A stretch of 64,000 nucleotides of DNA from Thermoleptolyngbya sichuanensis A183. Its GTDB lineage: Bacteria > Cyanobacteriota > Cyanobacteriia > Elainellales > Elainellaceae. The stretch covers positions 1,612,001 through 1,676,000 of the forward strand of contig NZ_CP053661.1 in assembly GCF_013177315.1 (NCBI RefSeq), read 5' to 3'. Positions 8,916 through 18,070 of this stretch are shown in pieces. Numbering within the stretch: the stretch's first letter is position 1; each line of letters starts with the position of its first letter. A model generated the notes under the pieces. That model was not told where the DNA came from and did no database searches. It saw nothing but the letters and a program-made list of their open reading frames with translations. Position numbers and translations under genes: made by a program.

Positions 8916-9377
8916 ATGACCGAACTCCCCACCCACGCCATCCAGCCCGCCGTCGCCGCCAGCGATAGCTGGTTCGACTATCCTGTGCGCGTCCAGCCCC
9001 ACCACACCGACTATGCAGGCGTGGCCTGGCACGGCACCTACATCGCCTGGCTCGAAGAAGCCCGCATCGAGTATCTGCGCTCCATCGGCGTAAACTATGA
9101 AGACCTCGTGGCGATCGGCTGCGAACTGCCCGTCGTCGAACTCTCGCTGCGCTATCACCGGGCGATTCAGATGGGCGCAGGGGCGATCGTCCGCACTCGG
9201 TTGCAGATGGACGGCGTGCGCCTCAACTGCGACTATCGCATCCAGTCTCCCGATGGCGAAATCCTCTACGCCACAGCCCAGGTTACGCTTGTCGCCGTAG
9301 ATCGCGAAAAGGGCAAGATCATGCGCGTGCTGCCGCCAGCAGTGAAGAGTGCGCTGATGCGACTGGCGAGTCTGTGA
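8916..9377 (+). CDS. Hotdog-fold acyl-CoA thioesterase (probable DHNA-CoA hydrolase)
   Basis: A 153-residue single hotdog domain. The active-site stretch RVQPHHTDYAGVAWHGTYIAW carries the Asp of the 4-hydroxybenzoyl-CoA thioesterase class, and LEEARIEYLRSIG follows as expected. In Synechocystis the homologous type (Slr0204) hydrolyses 1,4-dihydroxy-2-naphthoyl-CoA in phylloquinone synthesis. Assignment to that role is by overall resemblance; a YbgC-type thioesterase is the alternative. ATG at 8916. The ribokinase gene follows about 110 bp downstream. Confidence 0.82.
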   Translation: MTELPTHAIQPAVAASDSWFDYPVRVQPHHTDYAGVAWHGTYIAWLEEARIEYLRSIGVNYEDLVAIGCELPVVELSLRYHRAIQMGAGAIVRTRLQMDGVRLNCDYRIQSPDGEILYATAQVTLVAVDREKGKIMRVLPPAVKSALMRLASL

Positions 9378-9436
9378 TCAAGGGTCAGGATGATAAGTTG
9401 CTCAACACAGCAAGGAACAATCCAAAAACGCAACCC

Positions 9437-9471
9437 CTTCCCTCTTCGTTCTTCCCTCTTCGTTCTTCCGT
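9437..9471. repeat. Heptamer short tandem repeat (STRR), 5 units
   Basis: Units CTTCCCT, CTTCGTT, CTTCCCT, CTTCGTT and CTTCCGT, followed by a degenerate CTTTCCC. Same heptamers as at 2856-2932. The run ends 13 bp before the ribokinase ATG, so it occupies the place of the ribosome-binding site and leader. Confidence 0.88.
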
Positions 9472-9484
9472 CTTTCCCCTCCCT

Positions 9485-10423
9485 ATGTCCGTCATCGTCT
9501 TTGGCAGCCTCAATATGGATCTCGTCGCCCGCACGCCGCGTCTGCCCAAACCGGGTGAAACGCTGACGGGGCATAGGTTTGAAACCGTGCCGGGGGGCAA
9601 GGGCGCAAATCAGGCGGTGGCGGTGGCGCGGCTGGGTGTGCCAACGGCGATGGTGGGGCGCGTGGGCGGCGACGGTTTTGGACAGGACTTGCTGCGGGGG
9701 TTGCAAGAGAGCGGCGTGACGTGCGATCGCATCTTGATTGACTCCAGCACTCACTCTGGCATCGCCATGATCGCTGTTGATGATGCTAGCGAGAACACCA
9801 TCATTCTGATTCCTGGCGCAAATGGTCGCGTCGATGAAACGGACGTGGCGCGGCTGACGGAGATTTTGCCCCAGGCGAAGGTGCTGCTGCTGCAACTGGA
9901 AATTCCCCTGCCGATGGTGGTTGCCGCAGCCAGGGCCGCTAAATCTGCTGGGGTGACGGTGCTATTCGACCCCGCCCCCGCCCGCACGGATCTGCCTGAC
10001 GAGCTATTTCCGCTGATCGACCTGATTACGCCCAACCAGGTGGAAACGGGCCAGCTTGTGGGGTTCCCGGTGACCGACCTAGAGTCGGCTCAAAAAGCGG
10101 CGGCCGTGCTGCACGAGCGGGGGGTGGGCACGGTTATTAGCAAGCTGGGCAAAGCCGGAGCAGTCTGCATGGCGGCGGACGAAACCTTTGAAATTCCCAG
10201 CTTTCCGGTGCAGGCTGTGGATACGGTGGCCGCAGGCGACTGCTTTAACGGCGGGCTGGCGGCCGGGCTGGCGGCTGGCCTAACGCTCCGACAGGCGACG
10301 ACTCAGGCGGCGGCGGCGGCGGCGATCTCGGTGACGCGACCCGGCGCACAGCCCTCCCTGCCCACCCGCGAAGAGTTACGCGCCTTTTTGCAGGCGCGAT
10401 CGGTCTCGCTGCCCGGTTTCTGA
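9485..10423 (+). CDS. rbsK: Ribokinase, PfkB family
   Basis: A 312-residue cytoplasmic sugar kinase that phosphorylates ribose at O5. PfkB signature 1 is seen as PGGKGANQAVAVARLG (about residues 36-51) and signature 2 as DTVAAGDCFNGGLAAGL near residue 240, with the catalytic Asp in AAGD; the usual GAGD is AAGD here, which occurs in the family. The ATG at 9485 (MSVIVFGSLNMD) is chosen because the in-frame extension to 9374 is translated heptamer repeat. Other PfkB sugars cannot be excluded. Confidence 0.9.
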   Translation: MSVIVFGSLNMDLVARTPRLPKPGETLTGHRFETVPGGKGANQAVAVARLGVPTAMVGRVGGDGFGQDLLRGLQESGVTCDRILIDSSTHSGIAMIAVDDASENTIILIPGANGRVDETDVARLTEILPQAKVLLLQLEIPLPMVVAAARAAKSAGVTVLFDPAPARTDLPDELFPLIDLITPNQVETGQLVGFPVTDLESAQKAAAVLHERGVGTVISKLGKAGAVCMAADETFEIPSFPVQAVDTVAAGDCFNGGLAAGLAAGLTLRQATTQAAAAAAISVTRPGAQPSLPTREELRAFLQARSVSLPGF

Positions 10424-10605
10424 GGGGCGAGGTTTTTCAGCGCCCGACTGATAGCAGCGCTACAGCAGCCTGTGCAAAACGTCTTAATCTGGGCATAGGC
10501 GTTTGCTGCGGGGGGCAAATTCTGGGCTGCGTTCCTCGCAGTTTCTGAACCTAGAAACCTACCCCCTCCTGCCCCTTGCCCTTCGATTCCCGACCTTTCT
10601 ATCCT

Positions 10606-11967
10606 ATGACCACTGCCTACGCCACGCCTTCTAGCGATGCGACGCTTCATGCCATTCGGGGCGCGTTTCTGGATTTTCTGGATGATCCATATTACGTGCC
10701 GGAGCCAGAAAGCGTCCGCTACATCCACGATGGGCTGATGGTCTTGGAGAACGGCTGCATCAAGGCGCTGGGCGACTATGCCACGGTGCGGGCGGAGTAT
10801 CCCCATGTGCCCGTGACCCATCAGCGCGATCGCCTCTTGGTTCCAGGATTCATCGATACCCATGTGCATTACCCCCAGACGGAGATGATCGGGGCCTACG
10901 GCGAGCAACTGCTGGAGTGGCTGAACAAATACACGTTTCCAACGGAGGCAAAGTTCAAAGACAAGAATTATGCCCGTCAGATGGCGGCCTTTTTCTTAGA
11001 GGAACTGGTAAAAAACGGCACGACGACGGCTCTGGTGCTGGCAGCGGTGTTTCCAGAGTCCGTGGATGCCTTTTTTGAAGAGGCGCAGCAGCGCAACCTG
11101 CGGATGGTAGCGGGCAAGGTGATGATGGATCGCCATGCGCCGGAGTATCTGACGGATACAGCCGAGAGCGCATATACAGACAGTCGGGCCCTGATTGAGC
11201 GCTGGCACAAGTGCGATCGCCTCCTCTATGCTATTACGCCGCGCTTCGCCATCACCTCTACGCCAGAGCAACTGCGGGCGGCGGGCAAGCTGCTGGAGGA
11301 GTTTCCTGATGTCTACCTACACACGCACCTGTCAGAAAATCTTAAAGAAGTAGCGTTTACTCTAGAGCTATTTCCAGAGTGTACCGATTACCTGAATGTG
11401 TATGAATCCTTTGGGCTAGTGCGCGATCGCTCGATTTTCGCCCACGGCATCCAGCTCAGCGATTCCGAATTTGAGCGGCTGTCGCGGTCGGGCGCAACGA
11501 TCGCCTTTTGCCCCACGTCGAACCTGTTTCTGGGCAGCGGACTCTTCAACTTGAAAAAGGCCAAATCGCCCGAAGCGCCTGTGCAGGTGGGGCTGGCGAC
11601 CGATGTGGGCGGCGGTACGAGCCTCTCGATGCTGCGGACGGCCAGCGAAGCCTATAAAGTGACCCAACTGCGGGGCGATCGCCTGTCTGCGTTCCAGACG
11701 TTTTACATGATGACGCTGGGGGGAGCGCGATCGCTGTTGCTAGACGACAAAATCGGCAACTTCCAGGTGGGCAAAGAAGCTGATTTGGTGGCGCTAGATC
11801 TGCAATCCACACCGCTCCTGGCGAAGCGAAACCCCGTCGCCGTGCCCGCTGATTTTCAGGAGATGGCGGATTCAGTCTTTGCCACAATGATCCTGGCAGA
11901 CGAGCGGGCGATCGCCGCGACCTATATTGCCGGACAGCTTGCCTACGAGCGAGATGCAAAACCGTAA
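10606..11967 (+). CDS. guaD: Guanine deaminase
   Basis: A 453-residue amidohydrolase that converts guanine to xanthine and ammonia. Metal-site motif PGFIDTHVHYPQ, YGEQLLEWLNKYTFPTE, later LHTHLSEN and GLATDVGGG(T) match the guanine deaminase subgroup closely. The ATG at 10606 (MTTAYATP) is preferred over an in-frame TTG at 10576. Its product xanthine is a substrate of the NCS2 permease class encoded at 19595-21034. Confidence 0.93.
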   Translation: MTTAYATPSSDATLHAIRGAFLDFLDDPYYVPEPESVRYIHDGLMVLENGCIKALGDYATVRAEYPHVPVTHQRDRLLVPGFIDTHVHYPQTEMIGAYGEQLLEWLNKYTFPTEAKFKDKNYARQMAAFFLEELVKNGTTTALVLAAVFPESVDAFFEEAQQRNLRMVAGKVMMDRHAPEYLTDTAESAYTDSRALIERWHKCDRLLYAITPRFAITSTPEQLRAAGKLLEEFPDVYLHTHLSENLKEVAFTLELFPECTDYLNVYESFGLVRDRSIFAHGIQLSDSEFERLSRSGATIAFCPTSNLFLGSGLFNLKKAKSPEAPVQVGLATDVGGGTSLSMLRTASEAYKVTQLRGDRLSAFQTFYMMTLGGARSLLLDDKIGNFQVGKEADLVALDLQSTPLLAKRNPVAVPADFQEMADSVFATMILADERAIAATYIAGQLAYERDAKP

Positions 11968-12522
11968 AGCTTTGCAACGGTTTTCGTCGCATTCGGGCAA
12001 AAATGCCTGTTGGTTACATAAAATACACCGACTGTCTGGTAACGGTGTTATTCCTAGTGTCAACTTAATACCCAACTAATACCCAACTAGTCCCCAATCT
12101 AATATTCAACTTAAAACGCAAACGTAGTAAACGCCTGGTTCAACGCCTGGGCGATCGCCCACAATCCACCTCTCCAACCCCAACCCAAAGCTCCAAAAAA
12201 AAGCGGAGCTACATGCATAGCCCCGCGTCCCACTAGTTGAAAAAGCCAGCAATTTCTGATGAAATTTGAAAACCGCTTGCTTTGATTTTCTCTAAGCTGT
12301 CTCAATTCATGCGCTTGCAGCTTTACAGGTTCTGATTCAAACTGCCCTGAGCATCCTTGCGATCGGGCTAGCAGGCTTTAGCTACTGATCTAGCTATTCG
12401 CTGATCTAGCTATTCGCCGCTTACGTTGATTGAACAGCGCCCGACACCTGAACGTTACAGGAGCTTTAGAGATGCGGATGAACGATTCAAACCACTTGCG
12501 CTAGCTGAGAACCGAAGCGAGA
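11968..12522. other. Intergenic region with 16-bp tandem duplication
   Basis: About 550 bp between the convergent guaD and DUF3155 genes. A perfect 16-bp unit, TGATCTAGCTATTCGC, is repeated head to tail at 12386-12417. A short AGCTCC/GGAGCT inverted repeat lies near 12190-12213. No credible gene seen. Confidence 0.6.
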
Positions 12523-12837
12523 CTACCGACTTGAAGCGAGTGAAAGCTCATCGGACTCATCTTCCGACAGCCGCAAACTGGGGAACAGGAAATGGTTTTC
12601 CTCAACATACTGTGCCCCAAAAAGCCCCTTTTCTGCCCAGAAATAGCGATCGGTAGTATGTTCGTTTCGCTTAACGAGCAGTAAGGCCGGTGGCGCAATG
12701 CCCTCAGCCTGAATGAACTTTCTAGCAGCCGTGACGGGTTTATCTTCGCCACTTTCAATACTGTACTGAGGCACCAACTCCAGGATTCTACGCCCCTCTA
12801 GGCGGCGACGACTCTTACGCTTACGTCTCCTTGCCAA
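12523..12837 (-). CDS. DUF3155-like conserved cyanobacterial protein
   Basis: A 104-residue soluble protein with a very basic start (ARRRKRKSRRRLEGRR) and a conserved-looking core including VPQYSIESGEDKPVTAARKF and LLVKRNEHTTDRYFWAEKGL, then an acidic serine-rich tail. It resembles the cyanobacterium-specific DUF3155 family from memory. Function unknown; the basic N-terminus could bind nucleic acid. ATG complementary to 12835-12837. Confidence 0.75.
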   Translation of the reverse strand: MARRRKRKSRRRLEGRRILELVPQYSIESGEDKPVTAARKFIQAEGIAPPALLLVKRNEHTTDRYFWAEKGLFGAQYVEENHFLFPSLRLSEDESDELSLASSR

Positions 12838-13603
12838 CCTCCTGACCTCCTCTCTCTCTAGGAATAGATGTAACTGTAGTTACAAAAAACTAAACCGTCG
12901 CCAGTATAGTGTCCTGGTCTCAAAATTTCAACTTCTTTTAACCTACCGACATAAAATCTTAGGGATGTCGGCTTAGAAGCCTCGATATTTCGCAGGATTG
13001 CTTAATTTATCTGCGGCGAGGCTTAATATTTCGTTATACTCTGCCACCCGTCCAAGGCACTATAAACTTGCCGAAGCCCTGCTCAGGCCTGGCTGTTTGT
13101 CATCTGTCTGATGGTACAGGTGCTTGGCACAGTCCCTGAGCAGATGCCTCCTTAAGATCCATCTAGAAGATCCAGCCAGATCCAGCCTTCTTGATCCAAC
13201 GTGTAAGCAAAGCCACTTGAGCGCATCCCAGTTCTGCAAGTTTGCCCTCATCCCCCAACCCCTTCTTCCAACAAGGGAGAAGGAAAGCCGGATTGGAAGT
13301 CCCTCTCTGGAGTTGTATGACTACCCTTGACAAAATTCCGTGACAGGGATTTGGGGTGAGGGTTATAACAGTGGGATCACCGAGCCAATTTGTTGATCGT
13401 GTGCTTGCATGTAAGTCAATTGGCAAGGCACTCCTAGAGCCTGCTCTACCCCGTTTTTAATCCGTCTGACGCTCATATCGCTTCTATAATGAGTGGCTAA
13501 TGGGGATCGAGCATCTGCAATCCCTTTTGAAACTGCATATCGCATTTCCTTGAGGGGTAAGGTACACACCACCCTAGAAAAGTTAGAGTTTTGTGCCCCT
13601 CTC
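12838..13603. other. Long non-coding spacer
   Basis: About 770 bp without a convincing gene. The left part is A+T-rich promoter-like DNA for the DUF3155 gene. A dispersed CCCTCATCCCC/GGGGTGAGGG repeat sits at 13244-13364. A 69-codon minus-strand frame at 13363-13572 overlaps it and was not accepted. Confidence 0.55.
13244..13364. repeat. Dispersed MITE-like repeat with CCCTCATCCCC ends
   Basis: Left end CCCTCATCCCCCAACCCC, right end TTTGGGGTGAGGG; the ends are inverted copies and the interior carries CTTCTTCCAACAAGGGAGAAG, also an inverted repeat. This matches a widespread cyanobacterial intergenic repeat pattern. Confidence 0.65.
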
Positions 13604-13767
13604 AGAGGGTGTTTGAAAAGGTATCGCCTGTAATGTTAAGCACTCAGAGATCCCCCCTAGCCCCCCTTGTTAAGGGGGGAAACCGCCTTAAAGTCCCCCT
13701 TTTTAAGGAGATTTAGGCGGATCTTGCACGCTTTGCTACAAACAGTAGGACTTTTCAAACATCCTCT
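13604..13767. mobile_element. MITE family A, copy 1
   Basis: A 164-bp element with terminal inverted repeats GAGGGTGTTTGAAAAGG and CTTTTCAAACATCCTC. The interior holds AGCACTCAGAGATCCCCC, a C/G-run hairpin and ATCTTGCACGCTTTGCTACA. A near-identical element is at 21214-21377. It carries no gene; it ends about 30 bp before the histidine kinase start and so forms its upstream region. Confidence 0.85.
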
Positions 13768-13798
13768 CAGCTTCAGAAATGCTGTAATAGCTTGCAAC

Positions 13799-15229
13799 AT
13801 GTTGATGCCAGCCAGCCCTGAGTTTGTTTTGCTTTGTCAGTCGCAGATTGCGGCCCTGACTCAGGGGCTTGGGGCTGCTTTGAGCGTGGTGTATTTAACA
13901 GATGACCCGGCAGCGGGCGGCGACGCTGATCTAACGCCCGTCGCTGCCTATCCCGAAGAAGCCGTGGATTGGAGCCAGGAACAGATTCTGCGGCTGTTAT
14001 CGGGCGGGCCGTCTAGCACCCCCTTACCCCCCCAACGGCTGTTGGCGGATGCAGAGCGATCGCCCGCCTCCCCTCCTAACTCTGCCTCAACGCCGCAGCA
14101 ATCGGAGCGCCCGTCAGGAACACCAAACCCTGCCTTTCAGCGTGCTGCCGGCCCTGCTGCCGAACCAGGGCTATACTCCCAGAAAATTGTCCTGCCGCTC
14201 GTCTATGAAGGCATGATGATGGGACTGTTGGTGACGGCGTGTTCGGATTGCCTCTGGGGAGAACAGGAGCAGAGCCAGGTCGAGCATATTGCCCAAACGC
14301 TGGCGATCGCCCGCTTGCTCGATCAGCGATCGCAGTGGGCTGAGTTTGAGCTACACCAGCGCCAGGTGTTGCAAAGCCAGCAGCGCGACCAGATGGATGA
14401 CCTGCTGCACCAGTTTCGCAATCCGCTGACGGCAGTTCGCACCTTTGGCAAACTGCTGCTGCGTCGCGTCCAGCCGGAAGACGAAAACCGCACCGTGGCA
14501 GAGGGCATCGTGCGTGAGAGCGATCGCCTGCAAGATCTGCTGCGCCAGTTTGATACTGTCATCGATCTCGACCCTGCTTCTCTGCCCGAAGCCAGTCCCG
14601 TATCGCCATCCCGTGATGCAGAGGTTCATTCTGGCAGAGCGCCCCTAGCGTTGCCATCCCAGGCAGCCCCCACTCCGTCAGAACCCCGCTCCGTGACCGG
14701 GCAAGTGCAGCTCGAAGCGCTGAATTTGGCGGCAGTGGTCGCGCCGCTGGTCAATTCTGCTAAGGTGATCGCCCAGGAGCGGGGTCTGACGCTGCACACT
14801 GACTTGCCGCCCGACTTGCCGCCCGTGTGGGGCGATCGCCGCGCCCTGCAAGAAGTTCTGAATAACCTGCTAGACAATGCGCTGAAATACACGCCATCGG
14901 GCGGCACGGTGCGATTGGTTGGCGGCATCGAGCGCCAGTCGGAGAGGGGGAACAGACAGCAGGCGATCGCCATTCTCGACACCGGCCCCGGCATTCCCAA
15001 AGCCGACTTTGAGCATCTGTTTGAACGACACTTTCGCGGCGTGCAGTCCCAGGGCGAGATTCCTGGAACGGGGCTAGGATTGGCGATCGCCCGCGATCTC
15101 ATGTCTCAAATGCAGGGCGAAATCCAGGTCTTTAGCCCAGCCGACGAGAGTGGATTAATCGAACCCAGCACTTCACCCGGCACTGCCTTTTTGGTTTGGC
15201 TTCCAATCCACGTCGCCAGCCAGGATTAA
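13799..15229 (+). CDS. Sensor histidine kinase, Hik2/CSK-like
   Basis: A 476-residue soluble kinase. An N-terminal GAF-like sensor part (about 1-190) precedes a DHp helix with the phospho-acceptor in LHQFRNPLTAVRTFGKLLL (His204) and an ATP-binding domain with N box LNNLLDNALKYTP, G1 DTGPGIP and G2 GTGLGLAIA. The DHp wording resembles cyanobacterial Hik2 and plastid CSK, which respond to plastoquinone redox state or salt; this is recognition from memory. The ATG at 13799 (or 13805) is chosen because the frame upstream runs into the MITE. A proline/serine-rich insert splits the GAF part. No response regulator is adjacent. Confidence 0.85.
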   Translation: MLMPASPEFVLLCQSQIAALTQGLGAALSVVYLTDDPAAGGDADLTPVAAYPEEAVDWSQEQILRLLSGGPSSTPLPPQRLLADAERSPASPPNSASTPQQSERPSGTPNPAFQRAAGPAAEPGLYSQKIVLPLVYEGMMMGLLVTACSDCLWGEQEQSQVEHIAQTLAIARLLDQRSQWAEFELHQRQVLQSQQRDQMDDLLHQFRNPLTAVRTFGKLLLRRVQPEDENRTVAEGIVRESDRLQDLLRQFDTVIDLDPASLPEASPVSPSRDAEVHSGRAPLALPSQAAPTPSEPRSVTGQVQLEALNLAAVVAPLVNSAKVIAQERGLTLHTDLPPDLPPVWGDRRALQEVLNNLLDNALKYTPSGGTVRLVGGIERQSERGNRQQAIAILDTGPGIPKADFEHLFERHFRGVQSQGEIPGTGLGLAIARDLMSQMQGEIQVFSPADESGLIEPSTSPGTAFLVWLPIHVASQD

Positions 15230-15483
15230 GCTTTCCAATGAGTTCCTTAAGCTATCAATATTTCCTGACGAAATTGCGACGTTTGTGTCGCACAACAACT
15301 TGTCTTTCCATGCGGTTACGTATATCCTGCTACCAAATGGAATGTTGTTGCTCTAAAGCAATCTGTTTTCCGCCTTATCGGGGTTGACACTAAGCGCAAT
15401 CTTGACTTTGCGCGATTCCGTTTAAATTCACAGATTAAGTGTCTAGATCTCTAGCCACATTCTTTTGAGGAGCTTGTGTAAAT

Positions 15484-16254
15484 ATGTCCCTTCCTGTTCC
15501 CCTTACAAAGCGGCTAATCGCCGAATTTATCGGCACTTTCTGGCTGGTGCTGGGCGGTTGCGGCAGCGCCGTGCTGGCAGCAAACTTTCCCTATGGTGAC
15601 GGCGGCAACGCCCTCGGCTTGGGCTTTCTGGGTGTTTCCCTGGCCTTCGGTCTAACGGTGTTCACCCTGGCCTATGGCTTCGGCCACATTTCTGGCGCAC
15701 ACTTCAACCCCGCCGTGTCCTTTGGTCTGTGGGCGGGCAAGCGCTTCTCTGGTGCAGACCTGCTGCCCTACATCATTTCTCAAGTGCTGGGTGCAATTCT
15801 AGCTGGCGGCGTGATTTACCTAATCGCCCAAGACCGTCCCGGCTTTGGGCTCTCCGGTTCCAACCCGCTCGCAACGAATGGCTGGGGTGTGCATTCCCCC
15901 GGTGGCTATGGCTTCTGGTCGGCTCTATTAATCGAAGTTGTGCTGACCTTTGTGTTCCTGCTGGTCATCCTGGGTTCCACCGATCGCCGCGCCCCCAAAG
16001 GCTTTGCCCCCGCTGCCATCGGTCTGGCGCTAACGCTGATTCACCTGATCAGCATCCCCGTCACGAATACCTCGGTCAACCCTGCTCGAAGCACGGGTGT
16101 TGCCCTGTTTGCGGGTTTGTCTCACGTTTCCCAACTGTGGCTTTTCTGGCTGGCTCCCATCGGTGGTGCTGTTCTGGCTGGATGGCTCTACTACAGCGTG
16201 TTTGAGCCTTCTGTAACAACGGAAGAGTACGCGCGCGAGCGGGAAGTCGTGTAG
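15484..16254 (+). CDS. aqpZ: Aquaporin Z-type water channel
   Basis: A 256-residue MIP-family channel with six membrane segments and both half-helix motifs: HFNPAVSFG near residue 73 and [10 protein letters not shown] near residue 197. The length and N-terminus ([20 protein letters not shown]) fit AqpZ rather than glycerol facilitators. It moves water across the plasma membrane. A purine-rich GAGGAGC precedes the ATG. A hairpin follows the gene at 16315-16344. Confidence 0.95.
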   Translation: MSLPVPLTKRLIAEFIGTFWLVLGGCGSAVLAANFPYGDGGNALGLGFLGVSLAFGLTVFTLAYGFGHISGAHFNPAVSFGLWAGKRFSGADLLPYIISQVLGAILAGGVIYLIAQDRPGFGLSGSNPLATNGWGVHSPGGYGFWSALLIEVVLTFVFLLVILGSTDRRAPKGFAPAAIGLALTLIHLISIPVTNTSVNPARSTGVALFAGLSHVSQLWLFWLAPIGGAVLAGWLYYSVFEPSVTTEEYAREREVV

Positions 16255-16314
16255 GAAATGGGAACTGCTGAAGCAGGCTAACCCCTGCTGACGACTCTTA
16301 AACACCTTCAAGAC

Positions 16315-16344
16315 AAATGCCTGGGGCCTGGCTCCGGGCATTTT
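16315..16344 (+). terminator. Probable Rho-independent terminator after aqpZ
   Basis: AAATGCC and GGGCATTTT form a stem about a G/C-rich loop and end in TTTT, 60 bp after the aquaporin stop. Confidence 0.6.
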
Positions 16345-16397
16345 ACGTTTGAAAGTCTTGGCTCACGTCTTGGCTCACATTGATTCTCAATTTTGGT

Positions 16398-16488
16398 CAG
16401 ACTTACGCATTTGCGATAGGTTTTCTGGGTTTTGGACGATTTCTCGCGGGCTGCGCCCACGAGAAATCGCCCAACTGCGTAAGTCCTA
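16398..16488. mobile_element. Hairpin MITE family C, copy 1
   Basis: A 91-bp element with ends ACTTACGCA and TGCGTAAGTCCTA and a long internal hairpin, CGATTTCTCGCGGGC against GCCCACGAGAAATCG. Further copies are at 32022-32112 (degenerate) and 61219-62180 (split by an IS630 element). Confidence 0.8.
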
Positions 16489-16523
16489 TTTGGATTTGCG
16501 ATTTTGGATTTGCGATTTTGGAT
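16489..16523. repeat. Short tandem repeat, 14-bp unit
   Basis: Two and a half units of TTTGGATTTGCGAT. Related arrays at 35721-35768 and, more distantly, 33401-33446. Confidence 0.65.
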
Positions 16524-16736
16524 AGTCGAGCGTCTGCAGAGCTTCCAGCGATTTCAGGTGTCGCACCACTTAGAAGTTAGAAGATTAGAAGAATTGATAT
16601 TACAGACCGTGGTGTTTGTCCACAGGCTGTGTCAGCGGGTTTTGACAGCTCGAACCAGAGGAGTAGCCACGTATCCGCCAGTCCTTTACTCTTAAAGAAA
16701 TCTTGCGAAGAAACCTCGTAACCCCAGAAACTGCCC

Positions 16737-18029
16737 ATGAACCTTCTGTTTGGCTCTGTCCAATCAGCCAACCAATTTGTCTGGATTCAGGCAATTGGTC
16801 GGCTGCTCTGCCAGATTGCCTACGGACTAATCAGCTTTTATATCCCAATTCTGTTTGTGAATCACATTGGCCTGTCGGCGGCTTCTGTGGGTTTTGCAGT
16901 GGGACTGAGTGCCGTCAGCGAGGTCAGCGGTCACTTCATCGGCGGCACGCTGGCAGATTTGTCTGGCGGGGGACGCAAGCGGGTGCTGGTTTTGGCGGCG
17001 GCGCTGGGGATTGGGGTATCGCTGATGCTGAGCGTGGCCACGACCTTGCCGCTGCTGATTGTGGCGAGCTTGGTGCTGGGCATTAGTTTGGGGTTTTATT
17101 GGACGGCTTCTAATGCAGCGGTTATGGATGCTGCGCCGCCAGAAGAGCGTCATCACGCCTTTGCGCTGATGGGCGTTTCGGAATATGTCGGCGTGGGGGC
17201 TGGGGTGTTTGGCGGCAGCCTTCTGCTGGGCGTGATTCAGGACATGCCGCAGACCATTTTTCTAGGCTGCGCGGCGATTTTCCTAGCTTATCTGCTGCTA
17301 ATGCAGTTCACCATGCAGCCAGGACAACAGCCCCAGGCAAAACCGGGCGCGGCAGAACAGGGCATTCTGGTTGCGTTAAAAGATAAGCTGCTGCTGGTGT
17401 TTATGGCGGCGAATGTGTTTTTTACAACCTATGTGGCGCTGGTTACCAGCACTATTCCGCTCTACTTCACGAATTTTGTGGCAGGGGCTGACCCTACACC
17501 AGGGGTGTCGGTGTCGAGTACGGCCAATCTATTTACCTGGTGCTATATCGGCGTGGGGGCGGTGTTGCAACTGCCGCTGGCGCAACTGCTCACGCCCTAT
17601 CCCAGGGTGCGGGTGCTGATGGCGGCGATGCTGCTGTGGGGGGCGGGGTTTTCGCTGCTGTGGGCGACGGGTTCCTTTGTGGAGGGTCAGTTTATCTGGG
17701 GAGTGGTGGCGCTGTGTCTATTGTCGATTGGCTCAGTGGCTTACAAGCCGTTCTTTTCAGCGATTGTGTCTGATCTGGCTCCCGATACGCTACGAGGGGC
17801 GTATATGGCCGTTAGCTCTCAGTGCTGGACGATTGGGTATTTTATTGGGCCGGTGCTGGGCGGCTGGGCAATGGATCAATCAGCATCGGTGGCTCATGTG
17901 TTTTGGCTCGTTGTGGGGGCGAGTTCGCTGCTGTGTGTGGGAATTTTGTGGGTTTTTGAGGCAATGAATCCGGCGATCGCCCATTCCACAGTCACCCCCT
18001 CAGCGCTCTCGTCCAAGCCCGAATCCTAA
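16737..18029 (+). CDS. MFS transporter, 12 TM
   Basis: A 430-residue major facilitator protein with about twelve hydrophobic segments in two halves around a polar loop (about residues 200-215). The first loop motif reads GGTLADLSGGGRKR, equivalent to the family's GxLaDrxGrrr motif. The substrate cannot be told. ATG at 16737. It converges on the secreted ABM-domain gene, with about 40 bp between stops. Confidence 0.85.
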   Translation: MNLLFGSVQSANQFVWIQAIGRLLCQIAYGLISFYIPILFVNHIGLSAASVGFAVGLSAVSEVSGHFIGGTLADLSGGGRKRVLVLAAALGIGVSLMLSVATTLPLLIVASLVLGISLGFYWTASNAAVMDAAPPEERHHAFALMGVSEYVGVGAGVFGGSLLLGVIQDMPQTIFLGCAAIFLAYLLLMQFTMQPGQQPQAKPGAAEQGILVALKDKLLLVFMAANVFFTTYVALVTSTIPLYFTNFVAGADPTPGVSVSSTANLFTWCYIGVGAVLQLPLAQLLTPYPRVRVLMAAMLLWGAGFSLLWATGSFVEGQFIWGVVALCLLSIGSVAYKPFFSAIVSDLAPDTLRGAYMAVSSQCWTIGYFIGPVLGGWAMDQSASVAHVFWLVVGASSLLCVGILWVFEAMNPAIAHSTVTPSALSSKPES

Positions 18030-18070
18030 TCACAGAATTTTTCAGAATTGGTTGCAGAACGGGTTCAACC

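Noticed and set aside
13363-13572. 69-codon minus-strand frame as a gene
   Set aside because: Overlaps the CCCTCATCCCC repeat, no ribosome-binding site and no recognisable content.
13667-13798. Longer N-terminus for the histidine kinase
   Set aside because: The extra codons are translated MITE A sequence; the copy at 21214 encodes similar residues without any kinase.
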